A stretch of 64,000 nt of DNA, from assembly GCA_933228895.1 (NCBI GenBank), contig OW121848.1, positions 163,898,688 through 163,962,687 of the forward strand. The letters run 5' to 3'. Both the position numbers and the translations under genes were made by a program. This stretch comes from Platycnemis pennipes (lineage: Eukaryota; Arthropoda; Insecta; Odonata; Platycnemididae). Below, piece after piece: positions 32,255 to 44,984 of the stretch; position 1 is the first letter of the stretch, and the number at the start of each line of letters is the position of its first letter. The notes beneath the pieces are model-generated. The model saw only the letters and a list, made by a program, of their open reading frames with translations, was not told where the DNA came from and searched no databases.

Positions 32255-35200
32255 ATGGAACCACATGCAGAGGATTCGGATAAGGAAATGTGCCTACTCA
32301 ATTCTAGAAGCAATACTGGCAATACATTCTACTCGAAAGCAGCTCAGTATTGGGCACAAGTTCCGCCAACGGTGGACGGGATGTTGGGAGGTTTTGGGAT
32401 GATATCTCATACAGATATTGCTGGCTCGGAGAAGTTTTTAAAATTAATCTATAAAGTAAGTTACTTCCAGGTCTAATCATTCTATTTGACTCATTGAAGT
32501 TTATAGGTAAATAACAACATTTTTGCAGTGGCCAGATCCGCCTGGGAAACGTACTGCATTAGATTGTGGAGCAGGAATAGGGAGGATAACTAAATACCTT
32601 CTGCAAAAATATTTTGAAGTGGTTGATTTGGTAGAGCAAAATCCTCAATTCTTAGATGAAGCAAGGAAGTCTTTAGGGAGTTGTTCAACAGTTGGAACAT
32701 TCTATCCAATAGGTAGTTCGGTTCAGTTTGATGTATATATTAGTCTAGTTAAAAGTGATTAGAATAAAAGCTTTTTTTTCAGGTTTGCAGAGCTTTGAAC
32801 CCGAGAGCGAGAAGTATGATGTGATATGGTGTCAGTGGGTGTTAGGTCACCTTACAGACGAAGACTTCGTGAAGTTCTTCGAGTCGTGCAAGTAAGGTTT
32901 AGCTATTTTTGAGTCCCCAATGATGGGTATCACATTGTGTGATAATCTACGATGGCCCTTCCACAGCTTCTAGAATACTCTTATAAGTCAATTCCTCCTA
33001 TCAGTTATTGACAAATATTTCACTATCCTGACGATTGCTGCTGAATCTGTACAAATATTAGTTGTATATAAGTCCAGTTGTTATATTCTATAAGAATATT
33101 TATAGTTTTAAAATAAGTTGAATTGTTAGTGGTATCAGAAGGCCCTGTTTCAAATTCTAAAAATCATTGACTATGCTTTACTCCAGAAAAGGATTGCATC
33201 CCAACGGGGTCATAATTGTGAAAGAAAATGTGTCTGGAGGAGAGATTGAGAAGGATGACCAGGATTCATCAGTGACTAGACCAATACAGGCAAGTATTGA
33301 AGTACCTATAAGATAAGATATATTACATAGTATAAGATATCCATGTAGGTATGTCTTTCTTGAAAATATAATACCTATTCGAAAAAACTGTTGAAAATTG
33401 GGCCAACAGTTGAATCCAATAGTTTCTCAGATTTTTTTAACAGTAGATTGGGCCAACTGGAGAAATCCAACTGTAGCGGTTGAAATCCAACAGTTTTTTT
33501 TTGCTAAGGGATACATATTACATTCCACTAATTTATTTCATCAGTTTCGTTGAATAAGTGCCTTATTCAGCCTTATGTAGCATTTAATACACAAAAATAA
33601 CCATGTTGATAGAGGAATTTCTGGTTTATTTTTCCTTAAAGCACCAACAAGTGTAATTTAATCATTGCATATTTACAAGCTTCACGAATGGAACTGAGCG
33701 GTACAAAATGTTGTCCCTCTTTGACCAAACCTTGAAATTGGAGTTAACAATCATTCCACTGCCGTTAGCAGGTGTTGTCTACCTCAATATTTCCATTAGC
33801 TGTTTTCTAAAGTACATTTCTATATTTTGCAGGTTGTAGTTCTTAAATACCTATTGTGTAAATAAATGCACATCTTTCCTGAATAGGTTCTCGCATTCTG
33901 TACATGGTTGTGCATTCCCACGTAACAATGAACAAAAACAGATGTGATCTTTCATATTGGAGCTAAGATATCATTCTTTTCCATTTTTTATCTTTCATTT
34001 TACACAAACAAGTTTCAAGTATAAAACATGCAGTAAAGACTCAGATCTTTACAATACATTGGTATGCACTGTCGTTTCAATCTTCTTCTATCTAAGTACT
34101 GCCCAGAGGTTCTCCAGATTCGTGGGATACCCTCAAATCACTTGCCAAGTGTAAAAGGCCAAATATTATGGTATCTTATAATATCTTTTATAATAATAAT
34201 TTTATTTGTTCCATAGGATTTTCACAAATCATTGAACGCTAGCATCCCTCAGTATGAATAATTACGCTGATTTTTGGCTATGCACATATTAGTGTATCTT
34301 ACAATCTTCTCTTCTACAGCAATGTTGAGGAAAAAATATTCCCATGATTCATTTTGTGAATTAAACTCATGCCCTTCCATCCCTGCCGCCATGTGTACTC
34401 TGCCAGTGTGTCGGTTTTGAGTTGGGAGGATCAATTTACATATCTTATCTTTCCTTGCGGGTGTCGTGGTGGCCTAGTGGGTAGAGCACTGAGCTTCTGA
34501 CCGGAGGGTCCCGGGGTCAAATCCTGGGCAAGAGCCTTTCTGGATACCCCCATCTAAAATCCTCGCGATTCGATTTTCTGAGAGTCAGAGCTTCGTAGGA
34601 AATCGCAGGTGGCCCAGGGAAGGGAACTGGCCCCCCTATCCTGTCAGTCAGTTTTACACTATCTTTAGCCCGTTTCACACGATACTTGATCTAGCACAAG
34701 ACCTAGTGTGCTAGCCACTACTTGATATTTAGGACGGAATCTAGCATGATTGGAACCCTGCTGGGATGTTTCACACGATCATCGACCTTGTGCTTGCTAT
34801 GAATCAGTTACCATATGATTCCATACTAATTTTAAAAAAGTGAAGTTCGCACAGCGTCTGTAACATGACTTGATTGGTCGATGGCTACTGGGCTACTAGG
34901 TCCTACTAGAAATCTAGTACCGCATCAAGTACGAAATCCAGTAGCTCAGCGAGTATACTAGCCAGCATGCTTGCCAGCCAGTATACTGGTTCTGTTTGCA
35001 TGACACTGGAAAGCTAGCATACTAGCGAGTATACTAGACCTTGTACTGGATCAAGTGTCGTGTGAAACATGCTTTACCACTGTCTTCTTTGCTGGCTTTT
35101 TTCACTGAAACCATAGTGGTTGCTTTCCTCCTCCACTATCTCTTTCCATCCTGGTCATCATGGCAAGTGGTTAGGGTTCTTGGGTGTTTTCAAGTCTGTT

Positions 35201-38200
35201 TCCGCACTAATAGGCACTTCAGACCGGGAGAAAAGGTATAAGGATAGGAATGGAAGGGATGGGGACCGCTCAAGGGTGGTTAGGGTAGAAAGGTAGAACA
35301 TTTATTTTAAACAATACTACGCAACATCTAGGTATGAGTGTCAATATCAATGAGAATCAGAAATTTGTAACACTAACCACTTACTCTCTATTAAAAATTG
35401 ATTTAATGGAGGATGACAGTAATGCTGGAAAGGATACATACCTACAATTATTTTTGAGTCAAAACATCAAAATGTAGGCCTTGTATTCAATGTTCAGCCT
35501 AGAATTTAGGAAAGTGCCCTCTGTGGCCTGCAGAAAGCAATTTAGGAGGGAACTAATCTTTGACAGACGATCTCTGAGAGTAGGGTCTTTCCTTCTCAAC
35601 AGGAAAAAGAAGTCTTTTAGGTCAAACCACAAGTTCTTATTTTGAAACCAGGGGATCCCTAGGAAGTAATGTTGACATTGTTTAATGGGGAATGAGAGAT
35701 TCCTGCCACTTAAGAATTAACATAGCATGCAGCCGCTTGAACTTCTGTGACAGTCATCATCATAGATGGATAGGGTGCAACAACACCTTCCAAATCACAT
35801 TCTCTTACTTCTGAAGTAAATGGGAAACTTGATGATGACACACTTGATTTGTTATCCAACGAATCCTCGGAGGCCAAGGAGATTATTAAATCCTCCTGTA
35901 GTATTTTCTCAGGTGCATAGCACATTGTGGGGCTAAAGTAAAATTTTGAAATTTTTACGCTTTTCCTCTTTTGTAAGTGGCCCGAGATGTTCGTAAAAAA
36001 AGATGTAAATGCTTATTTTTAGACTGTTTAACAAATCTTTTGAAAGACAAGATTGTATTCAAAATTTCAAGGAAAACCATGAATCATAAAAAGATGTCCT
36101 AAAGTCACACAAAAAGCAAATGCCATATTGATTATCTATTGGTAAAATGTGATTGCAATAAATCTTACCAGTCAAATGTAAATAAGGTTGACTGGAAAAT
36201 ATCTCACTTAATCTGCTGGCAAAAAATGGTAAAACTGGAAAAAACCTGGAAAGCCAGAAATGAAGTGCATGACATGATGGCTAGAAGCCAACTGCACAGT
36301 GGAGAAAAGAAAGCACTTCCATCCAGTCATGTGAAGTTTCATAGTACCCATTCACACTGGACTCAAGGGCCTGACAGCCCAGGCTGTCAAACACGCCAGC
36401 AGATAGAAGTGGACAATAGCAGAGCTGTCATCAGCATTGAACAGGTTAAGGGTGTCGGGAAAACAGTAGGGATGCCGTGAGATTATTGTTAGAGGAAGAA
36501 ACATTTTTAGCAGGCCAACTTCTGAATAACTTACTCTCATGCCCTACAGATGGCGAAAGTAATTGAAGCACTTCGAATGTAATGACTAATTACTGTAAAG
36601 CACCAATTATCATTGGTATTGGAGAGGGAAGTCCAATTGGATAATTAAAAAATCTGAGGAGAATGCCCCAAGATTGTAACCTCAGTCTGAAGAGTGCTGC
36701 CAAAGTAAAAGGTTGGGAATCACAGCTCTAACCCTTAACTTTGTGATTTGGAATGAGAGTAATACATATGTACTTCCTTCAGACCTCCTTTCTCAACCTA
36801 ATGCTTTTTTCTATCCTGTTATCAATCACAGGCATATTCCAAATTATTCACCTTTAGTCATTTGACCATTAGCACGTATTTTTTTTCTGAATGAGACAGA
36901 AGCACTCAATATCATGGCACTTTGGTTCACTTCCTCTCTTAAGTGAAAAGAATTATCCCTTTTACTGCTGACTCCTTGCAGGTAGATTGTGCGTTGACTG
37001 CCAAATTTGTAAGACCCTTGCATTAATATTATTTTAAGAAGGATTTGGTGTTTTCTTGGCATATGATATGAGTGAAGTTCTCTCTTTCCTAGCAAGCAAT
37101 TAATGGTAATACATAGAATAGTATAAATTTCTTTAACAATAAATGAATTTATAACTTGTCTTATCTACCAATGTAACGGAAGATTACACTGCCGCTCTGC
37201 CTTCAGTTTTGCATAATTAATGGATGGTCAATGGATAACAATGTAAAATTCATTTGGTTACAGCACTCTGATCAACCTAATGGATGCAATCCTTGATGAA
37301 CCCACAGTGGCACAATCTCAAAAAGTCTCAAATTTTCTAATTCCAAGGAGAATTCCTTTTGATGATTATATGGAAGGAATAAAACAAGCTATCCAAAAGC
37401 TTCATGGGGATGCTGTGGAAGATGTTAGAAGCAAAGTTGCAATGACCCTTTAAAAAATCTATCTTGCCAAAACCCAACATCATCTGGGAAGAACTGCAAG
37501 ATCCTCATTCCTTACGTGCAAATTTAGACATTGACGTCCTACCAGCGGACACCATGGTGGCCATGAAGAGAGAAGAGTATCATAAAAAAGTTGAAGGCAT
37601 TCTGCTGGAGGCAGCCTACCGTCCTCTTTCACGGGATCTCACAGATGCCCGGACAAGGAAGACGGCTACCCTGTGGAGTACCAAGAGTCCATTAAGACAG
37701 AACCAATTGTGAGTGCCATAGATTCTGCAACCTATGAACTCTCCAAATACCTTATAGGGATCCTCTCACCCTACAGGAGCAACTGTGAGCATAACATTAT
37801 GAACACAGGATAATCCATGAGGATAGTGAAAAACATCGCCTGAACCCAGAAAACATTATGGTAAGCTTCAACATCATATCACTTTTTACTGGCGCTCGCC
37901 TGAAAGAGACACTTCAATAAGCAGACAGTGTGTTTCACCACACAATGGCTTCAACGTGTGGCAATGGGCTCTCCTCTCTCACCATCCATTGCCAATTTTT
38001 TAATGGAGAACTTTGAAGTCTTGTCTCTATTCCCCTAAAACCTAAGAGTTTCTACAGATGTGTAGATGACACTTCTATAATTTGGCCTCATGGACTTGTC
38101 GCTCTGCAAGAGTTCCTGGACCACTTGAACAACCAACTAGAAGTATAAAATTTACCATGGAATTTGAGGAAAAGAACTGTCTTCCTTTCCTCAACGTTTT

Positions 38201-39929
38201 ACTCCACTGATAGCAAAATGAAATGCTGGCCTATTAGGTGTATCAAAAACTGACCCACTCTGATTGGTACCTTAGCCACCACCATCCCTCATAGGCCCAG
38301 TGTTATCTACACTGATTCATCGAGCCAAGGTGGTATCAGATGAGGAAAACTCACTGATGGAATTTAACCACTGAAAAATACTTTCCGGGAATGGCTACAG
38401 TGAGGGAGAAATTAGGCAGGCTCTGAAAAGGAATATAAGAGCCACAACTCATCCGTGGGAAGGAAATTAAATGAAAATTTCCTGGTCCCATAACGGACCA
38501 TTGGAGGTCTTCATAAACCTATAAAAAGTGCCTGCATCCCATATATTTCCACATTTTTGGGGAAAACAATAAGAATTCTCAAGAGACACAAAATTTTCAC
38601 CATTTGCACAAACCACCTAGGGAAATACGGAGCCACCTGGTGAGGGTAAAAGAGTAATGTCAGCTGAAAACTCCTGGAGTATATCCAGTCCCTTAGGAGC
38701 ACGATAAACTGTATATTGGCAAAACAGGCCAAACAATATGGAAGAGAATTAACGATGATGAAAGTTGCATCAGGCTCTTCCACCCAAAGAAATCTGCGAT
38801 TGCAAGACAATAATAATAATCTGATTTGCTTCGACAAGACTCAACAGCTCTGTCAAACATTGAAATATTGGCACTGACTGACCAAAGAGGCCATTTATAT
38901 AAGATTGGAGAGGAATTACTTCAACTCTGACACTCAACTTCAGCTTGGAAGCCTGTCCTCTGACTAATTAAGAAGGCAAGACAGGAATTAACAAACCAAA
39001 TACCTAGCAGAACAGTACGTGTAAACATTGAAAGCTTAGCATTATTTCTGAATTATATATCTACAAATCCATACTCATTAAGATCTGAAAATGCCCTAAT
39101 GACAGTGTCTGAGTATAACACTGTAACGCTGGCATTGAAAAATGTACTTAGCTGGTGGGACACCCAAGAGACTTCACTCGTTATTTTAAGAACTTAATAT
39201 TAATGAATGAATTACATATTTATGTAAATGATGACACTTCATTTTGTGTATGAGATATTTATTGAATTAATACAGTATAATTGGATGATGCAGAAGTCAA
39301 CCATTGTAAAAAAAATATCTGTGAGGAAAATGGATGGATGAAGTTTTTTCACAACCCAAAAGGACTGATAGATTGGTCACAGGCACTAAAGGGTGATGGT
39401 GGAACACCTCCAGATTATTTGGGTACATCAAATATAATTATTCTCTCCATATCCTTAGGAGAGAATATTGTCCAACTTCCTGAACAATAATTCTAATAGA
39501 GGAAAATTCATCTAAAATACTTTGATGCATGTATTTGCCATGCTTTTAAATTACTGTATCTCCAAAAAAATAATAAAAATGGTCCATCTTGTGAAAAAAA
39601 TGTCTAGGTAGTGATTTATTATTGATGTGTAATAAAAAAGTACAGGTAAAATCAATATGATTTTTTATGCCTCTATCTTTATATGGTTATGATATTATTG
39701 ATATCTTACTGTCCTCATAAATCTCAGGTCAACAGAAGTAAAATTTTAATTTCAGGCATTCAAAACACTACTACATCAAGCAGGTCTCAAGATTTTACTG
39801 AACCATCGACAGAGGAAGTTCCCTCGGTGCCTATATGAAGTACGAATGCTGGCATTAAGGCCAACAACATATTTTATTGCTAAAGATGATTCACCTAGTT
39901 CTCCGTATGACAAAACGTTGGCCGAGTAG
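32255..39929 (+). CDS. NTMT1: N-terminal Xaa-Pro-Lys N-methyltransferase 1
   Basis: NTMT1 uses S-adenosylmethionine to methylate the alpha-amino group of proteins whose processed N-terminus is X-Pro-Lys, such as RCC1 in vertebrates. Coding exons are 32255-32455, 32529-32712, 32783-32891, 33187-33289 and 39756-39929. Phases agree, giving 256 aa plus stop (human 223). Seen: YWAQVPPTVDGMLGGFG (substrate-side loop with the conserved Trp), ALDCGAGIGRITK (SAM motif I), YDVIWCQWVLGHLTDEDF (with the conserved His), and VIIVKENVSG plus DQDSSVTRP (conserved Asn and Asp). The last exon gives AFKTLLHQAGLKILL. The protein extends about 20 residues beyond the usual end (TTYFIAKDDSPSSPYDKTLA). Intron 4 is 6.5 kb with a GC donor (CAG|GCAAGT). 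ATG 32255 is preferred to 32216 because it lies where the family starts and has context ACAAAAATGG. Confidence 0.95.
33380..33502. repeat. Small inverted-repeat element in NTMT1 intron 4
   Basis: AAAAAACTGTTGAAAATTGG near 33380 and TTGAAATCCAACAGTTTTTT near 33480 are inverted ends, with repeated GGGCCAAC words between. Resembles a short MITE. Confidence 0.4.
34457..34665 (+). mobile_element. tRNA-derived SINE (family 2), plus-strand copy
   Basis: A box GTGGCCTAGTGGGTAGAGC and B box GGGGTCAAATCCTGG, then GCCTTTCTGGATACCC and GGAAATCGCAGGTGGC, as in the copy at 20231-20501. The 3' hairpin is missing; a MITE begins 13 bp downstream. Confidence 0.75.
34678..35072. mobile_element. MITE with GCCCGTTTCACACGA-type ends
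   Basis: Terminal inverted repeats of about 30 bp: GCCCGTTTCACACGATACTT at 34678 against the complement of AAGTGTCGTGTGAAACATGC ending 35072. TTTA stands outside both ends (34674-34677, 35073-35076). The interior is filled with CTAGTATACTAGC words. A 3-4 bp TTA-type duplication suggests the PIF/Harbinger group. Confidence 0.7.
35077..37261. other. NTMT1 intron 4, no recognised feature
   Basis: Includes frames at 36139-36480 (113 codons, plus) and 35710-35925 (minus) with no recognised family. No element ends found. Confidence 0.35.
37262..39030 (+). mobile_element. Penelope-like retroelement remnant 2
   Basis: Read across frames: NLMDAILDEPTVAQSQKVSN (about 37275) and the N-terminal region. 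Then the transcriptase blocks VAMGSPLSPSIANFLMENFE (about 37956), YRCVDDTSIIWPHGL (YxDD-type box written VDD, about 38060) and KFTMEFEEKNCLPFLNVL (about 38150). The endonuclease word YIGKTGQTIWKRIND follows at about 38715. The order reverse transcriptase then GIY-YIG identifies a Penelope-like element. Many frameshifts; in NTMT1 intron 4 on the gene's own strand. Confidence 0.75.
39031..39755. other. NTMT1 intron 4, 3' part, no feature seen
   Basis: AT-rich; the intron ends with the acceptor TTAATTTCAG at 39755. Confidence 0.45.
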
Positions 39930-40028
39930 TTTGAAGAAATCATCCAAAGTACATTCAATGAAGATTAATTGCTGTGTACTATTTATAAGTTTTCAATCTC
40001 ATTTGCATGATTTCAAGATCTCTCAGGA

Positions 40029-40034
40029 AATAAA
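40029..40034 (+). terminator. NTMT1 poly(A) signal candidate
   Basis: AATAAA, 100 bp after the NTMT1 stop codon and before the mariner element that begins at 40178. It is the first canonical hexamer downstream. Confidence 0.6.
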
Positions 40035-40177
40035 TCTACCTTTTAAATATTTTGTTGAATGGTTGTATTATTCCATTAACCTTATTGTTAGAATATTTGT
40101 CAAGATGAGACAGCTAAGATCCGTGCAGAGCGCACCGTCCAGACATATAAGCCTCATTAGTAAATATGTAATGCATA

Positions 40178-41472
40178 CGAGGTCTGTTAGAAAAGTATCA
40201 GACCTTATTATTTTCTCCTGAAAACCTGATGGATTTTAACCAAGCAGGCTTGCATGAGATGACCTTCATGCACATGCGTTAATTCATTCCCTCCTTTCGA
40301 TAGCGTTGCTGGCAAGCAGCAATTGAGTGAGGTAGTGCTCTTGTCGGTATTTCATTGCAAGGAAATTGACGGAACGACTGGAGCAGCACTACTGTATCAA
40401 ATTCTGCCAAAAAATGCGAGACAGCCAAGTGGAAATCATTCAGAAGATTCAGACGGCTTTCGGTGATGATGCTATGGGCATCACACAGATTAAGGAGTGG
40501 TACAATTGGTTTAAAGATGCCAACACATCGGTGGAGAGTGAGCCATGGCCATCAACATGCCAAAATGACCCGGTCATTGCCCAAGTGAATGCTGTGGTGA
40601 TGCGGGACTGTCGTGTGACTATCCGAGAAATTGCAGAAGAGTTGGGCATCAGCACTTTTTCGTTACATTCCATTGTGACCGAAGATTTGGCCATGAAGAG
40701 AATGGCGGAGAAATTCGTGCCAAAGCTGCTGATGGCGGAGCAAAAGCAACTTCGTGTTACAGGACATGCTGGACTCCACAAACAGTGACCCCAACCTCAT
40801 GCATACCATAATTACTGGTGACGAGTCCTGGGTGTACAGGTATGACCCAGAAACCAAATCCCAGTCGTCACAGTGGAAGCATTCCTTGTCACCAAGGCCA
40901 AGTACGCAGCAACGTCAAAGTGATGCTGACTGCTTTCTTTGACTTCCACGGTGTGGTACACCATGAGTACGCACCACAGGGTCAAACAATCACCAAAGAG
41001 TACTACAGAGATGTCCTCTGCCACCTACAAGACGCAGTGTGGTGCAAGAGACGGGAGTTGTGGTCAACAGGAAATTGTCACCTCATGTGACAACCTCAAC
41101 ACGACAATGCACCAGCACATTCCTTGCACTTGATCCAGACTTTTTTGGCAAAAATACAGACTCCTGTGGTTCAACAGGCTCCTTAATCTCCTGATATGGC
41201 TCCCTGCAACTTTTGGCTGTTCCCCAAAATCAAGAAGCCATTGAAAGGAATGTGATTTCAAGCAAGAGAGGATATTATGGCTGCAACGACAGTCGAGCTG
41301 AACAGCATTCCGAAAGAGGTCTTCTCAGAATGCTTCCAGCAATGGCGGCACCGCTTGGAGAAGTCTGTGGAGTCCCAAGGAGACTACTTTGAGGGTAATT
41401 AGGTTTCCAATGCTCCAGGTATGCCAGTTTCCTTCCCCGGCCAAAGGTTGGATACTTTTCTAACAGATCGTG
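40178..41472 (+). mobile_element. mariner element, full length but inactivated
   Basis: Inverted ends CGAGGTCTGTTAGAAAAGTA (40178) and its near complement TACTTTTCTAACAGATCGTG (ending 41472). TA precedes the left end; the right flank has decayed to CA. The transposase begins at 40366 (MTERLEQHYCIKFCQKMRDS, GITQIKEWYNWFKD). Later pieces in other frames include IITGDESWVYRYDPETKS (first catalytic Asp), QHDNAPAHS (second) and SPDMAPCNFWLFPKIKK. The third catalytic Asp, expected in APCD, is Asn. Several frameshifts, including a small deletion near 40760. Confidence 0.9.
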
Positions 41473-42719
41473 CATGTGTAGATTGAAATCTCAAAATTGC
41501 ATACTACCATGTTTTACTTAGTTTTTCTTGTTGATATCAATGGGTGGAAAAGCTTTCACAGTTTCATCTTAAAATGTATCCGTTGTCTACCCAGTTAATC
41601 CACTCACTCACTCATGTGATTCAACCCGAAGGTTGGTTTTTAGAAACCTCTTAAACGTTAACTTTCATCATGGGTCTCTTGGCACACAGCTGACCATATA
41701 AAAGAAATGTTGATTAAACTAATTCCACACAATGAAGAAACTGATGGAAGAGACTGGCAACATTTCTTACATATGAATAAAGAATTTTAATGTGTAATTA
41801 TGATTATGTGTTTTAAGTGATGATAAAAACAGAAAATATTTATATTAAACTTACTTGATTCTACTATAACACTACAGTCGAACCCGGATAAACAAGGAAC
41901 AAGTTGAAGGGACAAGGATTTTTTTATCACTAATAGAGGTTCATGGGGTGGCTTCTCTCATTTACAGAGGGATAATAGAACAAGGTAGAAATAAAATACA
42001 GCACATTATGACATTATTGTAACATTTATATTATTTAACAATATTACAATGAAATCAGGCAGCTTTTCTGTTTTTCCAAAGAGATACTTTCTTGGTATTT
42101 TCATGTTTTTCAATCTTAAAATTTTTTCAAAAAATTTAGGAGAATATTTATTTTTATCTGAAAAGTTTGGCCTTCTCAGTTTTTCAACAAGGTCCTTAGT
42201 GTTTTCTTACAGCAATGGTCCACCAATGGGAATATTTTTAGGTTGTTTGGTTTTGAAATTGCTTCATTGGGATCCCTGAGGCCTTAGCATTTTGCAGTCA
42301 CTTCTCTCAGCACCAGCTATACCCTAAAATGGTTATTTTGCACATGAAAATCTGTCATGTATAAACAAAATCTGCAACCTCAAAGGAATGGCTTGATAGG
42401 AATTGGGTTGACCGTTGAGTACTCTAGGATATCAGCTGACAAATTCTTATAAGACAGAAGTGAAAATTTTGTAGTATTATTATATATACTTATTTATCTT
42501 AATAATGAGCACTGAACATAGCTAACACCGAACAAAGAATTTGAAAAGGTTTCCTGTCTAAGTGCTGTGGACACATTGTGTCTTGTGAATCATATGTGCT
42601 TACAAGTGGTCCCTTGGGAATGCATGCACCAGGCAAATGCACAGGGTAACCGCCACGGTCACTTCATACACCACATGGCCAAGGCTAGCTGGGTGCTATG
42701 CTAATAGTTAATATGAATA
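41473..42719. other. Spacer after mariner; SINE tail and a Tigger-like end
   Basis: 41622-41635 repeats the CAACCCGAAGGTTG hairpin of SINE family 2 with its GGTTTTT flank, a tail-only fragment. At about 41876 CAGTCGAACCCGGATAAAC resembles a Tigger/jerky-type terminal repeat, but no partner end is clear. No host gene is seen. Confidence 0.4.
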
Positions 42720-44980
42720 AAATCAATTATTATGCATTCTAAAATTACATTTTGTGCACCGAAAACACTTAGTCAATTAAAATTGAGCAAAAGTGCATCT
42801 AAGGAGACCAAGAATTACATAGCCTATAAAATAAATGTAGAATTAAGCAAGCTTTGGTGTGCATTCCACAGCATTGACTTTGTTTTCTCCACTTTGAAGG
42901 ATCTCAAATTCCATCAGGCCATTTCCCTTCATCTCATTGTAGACTTTGGTCTTTCAGAGCAGTTCCAGACCAAGCATTTTTGCCGGGGCTCTATCGAATT
43001 ATTCCTCCTACATAAATTGATAGCTACGAACCACTCTTGAATTGCATCTAAATCCTTGCTGAGCCATCGGCGAACCATAGCATGCTGATTTTCTCCTCCT
43101 GGATATTTTATCCCGAAGTTTTTTCTTTGACTTCTTGGATGGCTTTCTTGATGTAGACATTGAATAATATGGGAGACAGTGCACAAACTTACCTCACTCC
43201 TCTCTTTATGCTTGCTTATGTACTGCTGGGTCCTGATTTGATTATGGCCTCCTGATTTTTACACAAGTTGTGGATAACTCTTCGGTCATTGCATGATACT
43301 CCAATTTCTTTCAGTAACTTTAGCATCATGTTCCAATCCACATTGTCAAATATTTTCTCCAAATCTACAATTGCAACAAACATTGGTAGATTCTTCTCTA
43401 TTCGATTTTTTCTATAAGTAGTCTGAGGGCCAAATTTGCTTTTCTTGTGCCCATGTTTCTTCTGAACCCAAATTGGTCCCCATCCAGGAACTCCTCTGCT
43501 TTTCCCTCTATTCTTCTATACATGAATCTCATCAATGTCTTCAAGGCATGTGTCATCAGGCTTATGGTCTTAAAATGTTCAGTTCTCAGCTCTCTTCTTT
43601 TTGGCAATAGGGATGATGATATTATTCTCAAAGTACATGGGTATCTCTCCTGTTGAGTACATATCCCATATGGTTTTGGACAGCTGAGTAAATGTCTTCT
43701 CTCCGGCGTTTTTTATTAGTTCGGCAGGATTATCATCTGATCCCGAAGCCTTATTTATCTTCAGATCCCTTACAGCTGCATCAAATTCTGATCTTAAGAT
43801 TGGGGCTCCCAATTCATCCTTATCGGCTTCATTTTCCTCTTAGATTACTTCCGCTCTAAGATAGCTTCCATTATACAGATCTTCCAAGTATTCCTTCCAT
43901 CTCTTCACTTTATCCTCATGTTCAATTAAGAGTTCTCCATTCTTGTCCCTGATGCTGTTACATCTTGCAGCCCGTTCCTTGAAGTGATTTCTCACCATCC
44001 TGTAGGCAACTTCCACATTTCCTTTTGCGAGGTTTTACATACATCTTTGCATAGATCCTTCATCCACTTTTCCTTTGCTTTTCTCGCTTTACGGTTTATT
44101 TCATTCCTGATTCTTTTGTAGCCAAGTTGCCCTTCTTCAGTTTCCACATTTTTATATTTTATTCTCTCTTCAATCCTAAGACTTCTTCTGTAATCCATGG
44201 CTTCTTCTTGACAACTTTTCTTCTCCCCAGAACTTCTTTTGCTGCTTCCTGTAGTACATATTTAATTTTTTCCCAACGCTCTTCCATGGATTTCACAGTC
44301 AAATCCTCTCCTATTTTGTTTTCCACTGCCTTCTTAAAGGCCAGCCGTTGTTGAGGTTCCTTTAGTTTCTCTACTTGCCATGTTCTTCATTGATTTCTTC
44401 AATTTCTTGAGTTTTAAGTGGCATTTCATCATCACTAAGTTGTGGTCACTGTCGATATCTGCACCCGGGTAACTTTAGCAGTTCTTCACCTCTGCTTCAC
44501 TACAATGTAGTCACTTTGAAATCTTCTTCTGTCTCCAAGCATTTTCCCGGTTTATCTTCTCTGTTGGTGGTTTGAAAGAATGTGTTTGCCACCACCAACT
44601 TGTGTTGTGTGCAGAATTCTGTAAGTCTTTCTCCTCTCTCATTTAGATTTCCCAAGCCATATTTTCCTGTTACTCTTCCATCTTAACTTCGCCAACGACA
44701 GCATTCCAATCTCCTAAAATAATTAAGTTATATTCTCCTTTAACGTGCTTTATTACTTCAGTGATATCCTCATAGACGTCTTCCACTTCTTCATATTCGT
44801 TTCCCGATGTAGGCATGTAAACTTATACCACAATGGTATTTATAGGCTTCGTCTCAATCTTCACCATTATAATCCTCTCACTGTACTGCAGGAAGCTCTT
44901 CACGTGCAGACCACTCTTTCTGAGCGTTATGCCAACTCCAGCATTGCCTACCATTTTTTGATCCAGTGTGAATAATTTTA
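42720..44980 (-). mobile_element. Non-LTR retrotransposon remnant, RTE-like
   Basis: On the minus strand, read across frames: endonuclease (VGITLRKSGLHVKSFLQYSE, VVQVYMPTSGNEYEEVEDVY, NLIILGDWNAVVGE) at about 44960-44680. Linker (YRRSLRIEERIKYKN) at 44198-43992. Transcriptase (INKASGSDDNPAELIKNAGE, 43760; FLDGDQFGFRRNMGTRKANL, about 43500). Then SPILFNVYIKKAIQEVKEK and MLWFADGS, where the FADD catalytic box has lost an Asp (about 43180-43080). The endonuclease style resembles RTE-type elements. Dead. Confidence 0.75.
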
Positions 44981-44984
44981 TAAT

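Noticed and set aside
34457..34530. A tRNA gene on the plus strand
   Set aside because: Same reasoning: it is the head of SINE family 2 and lacks a full cloverleaf.
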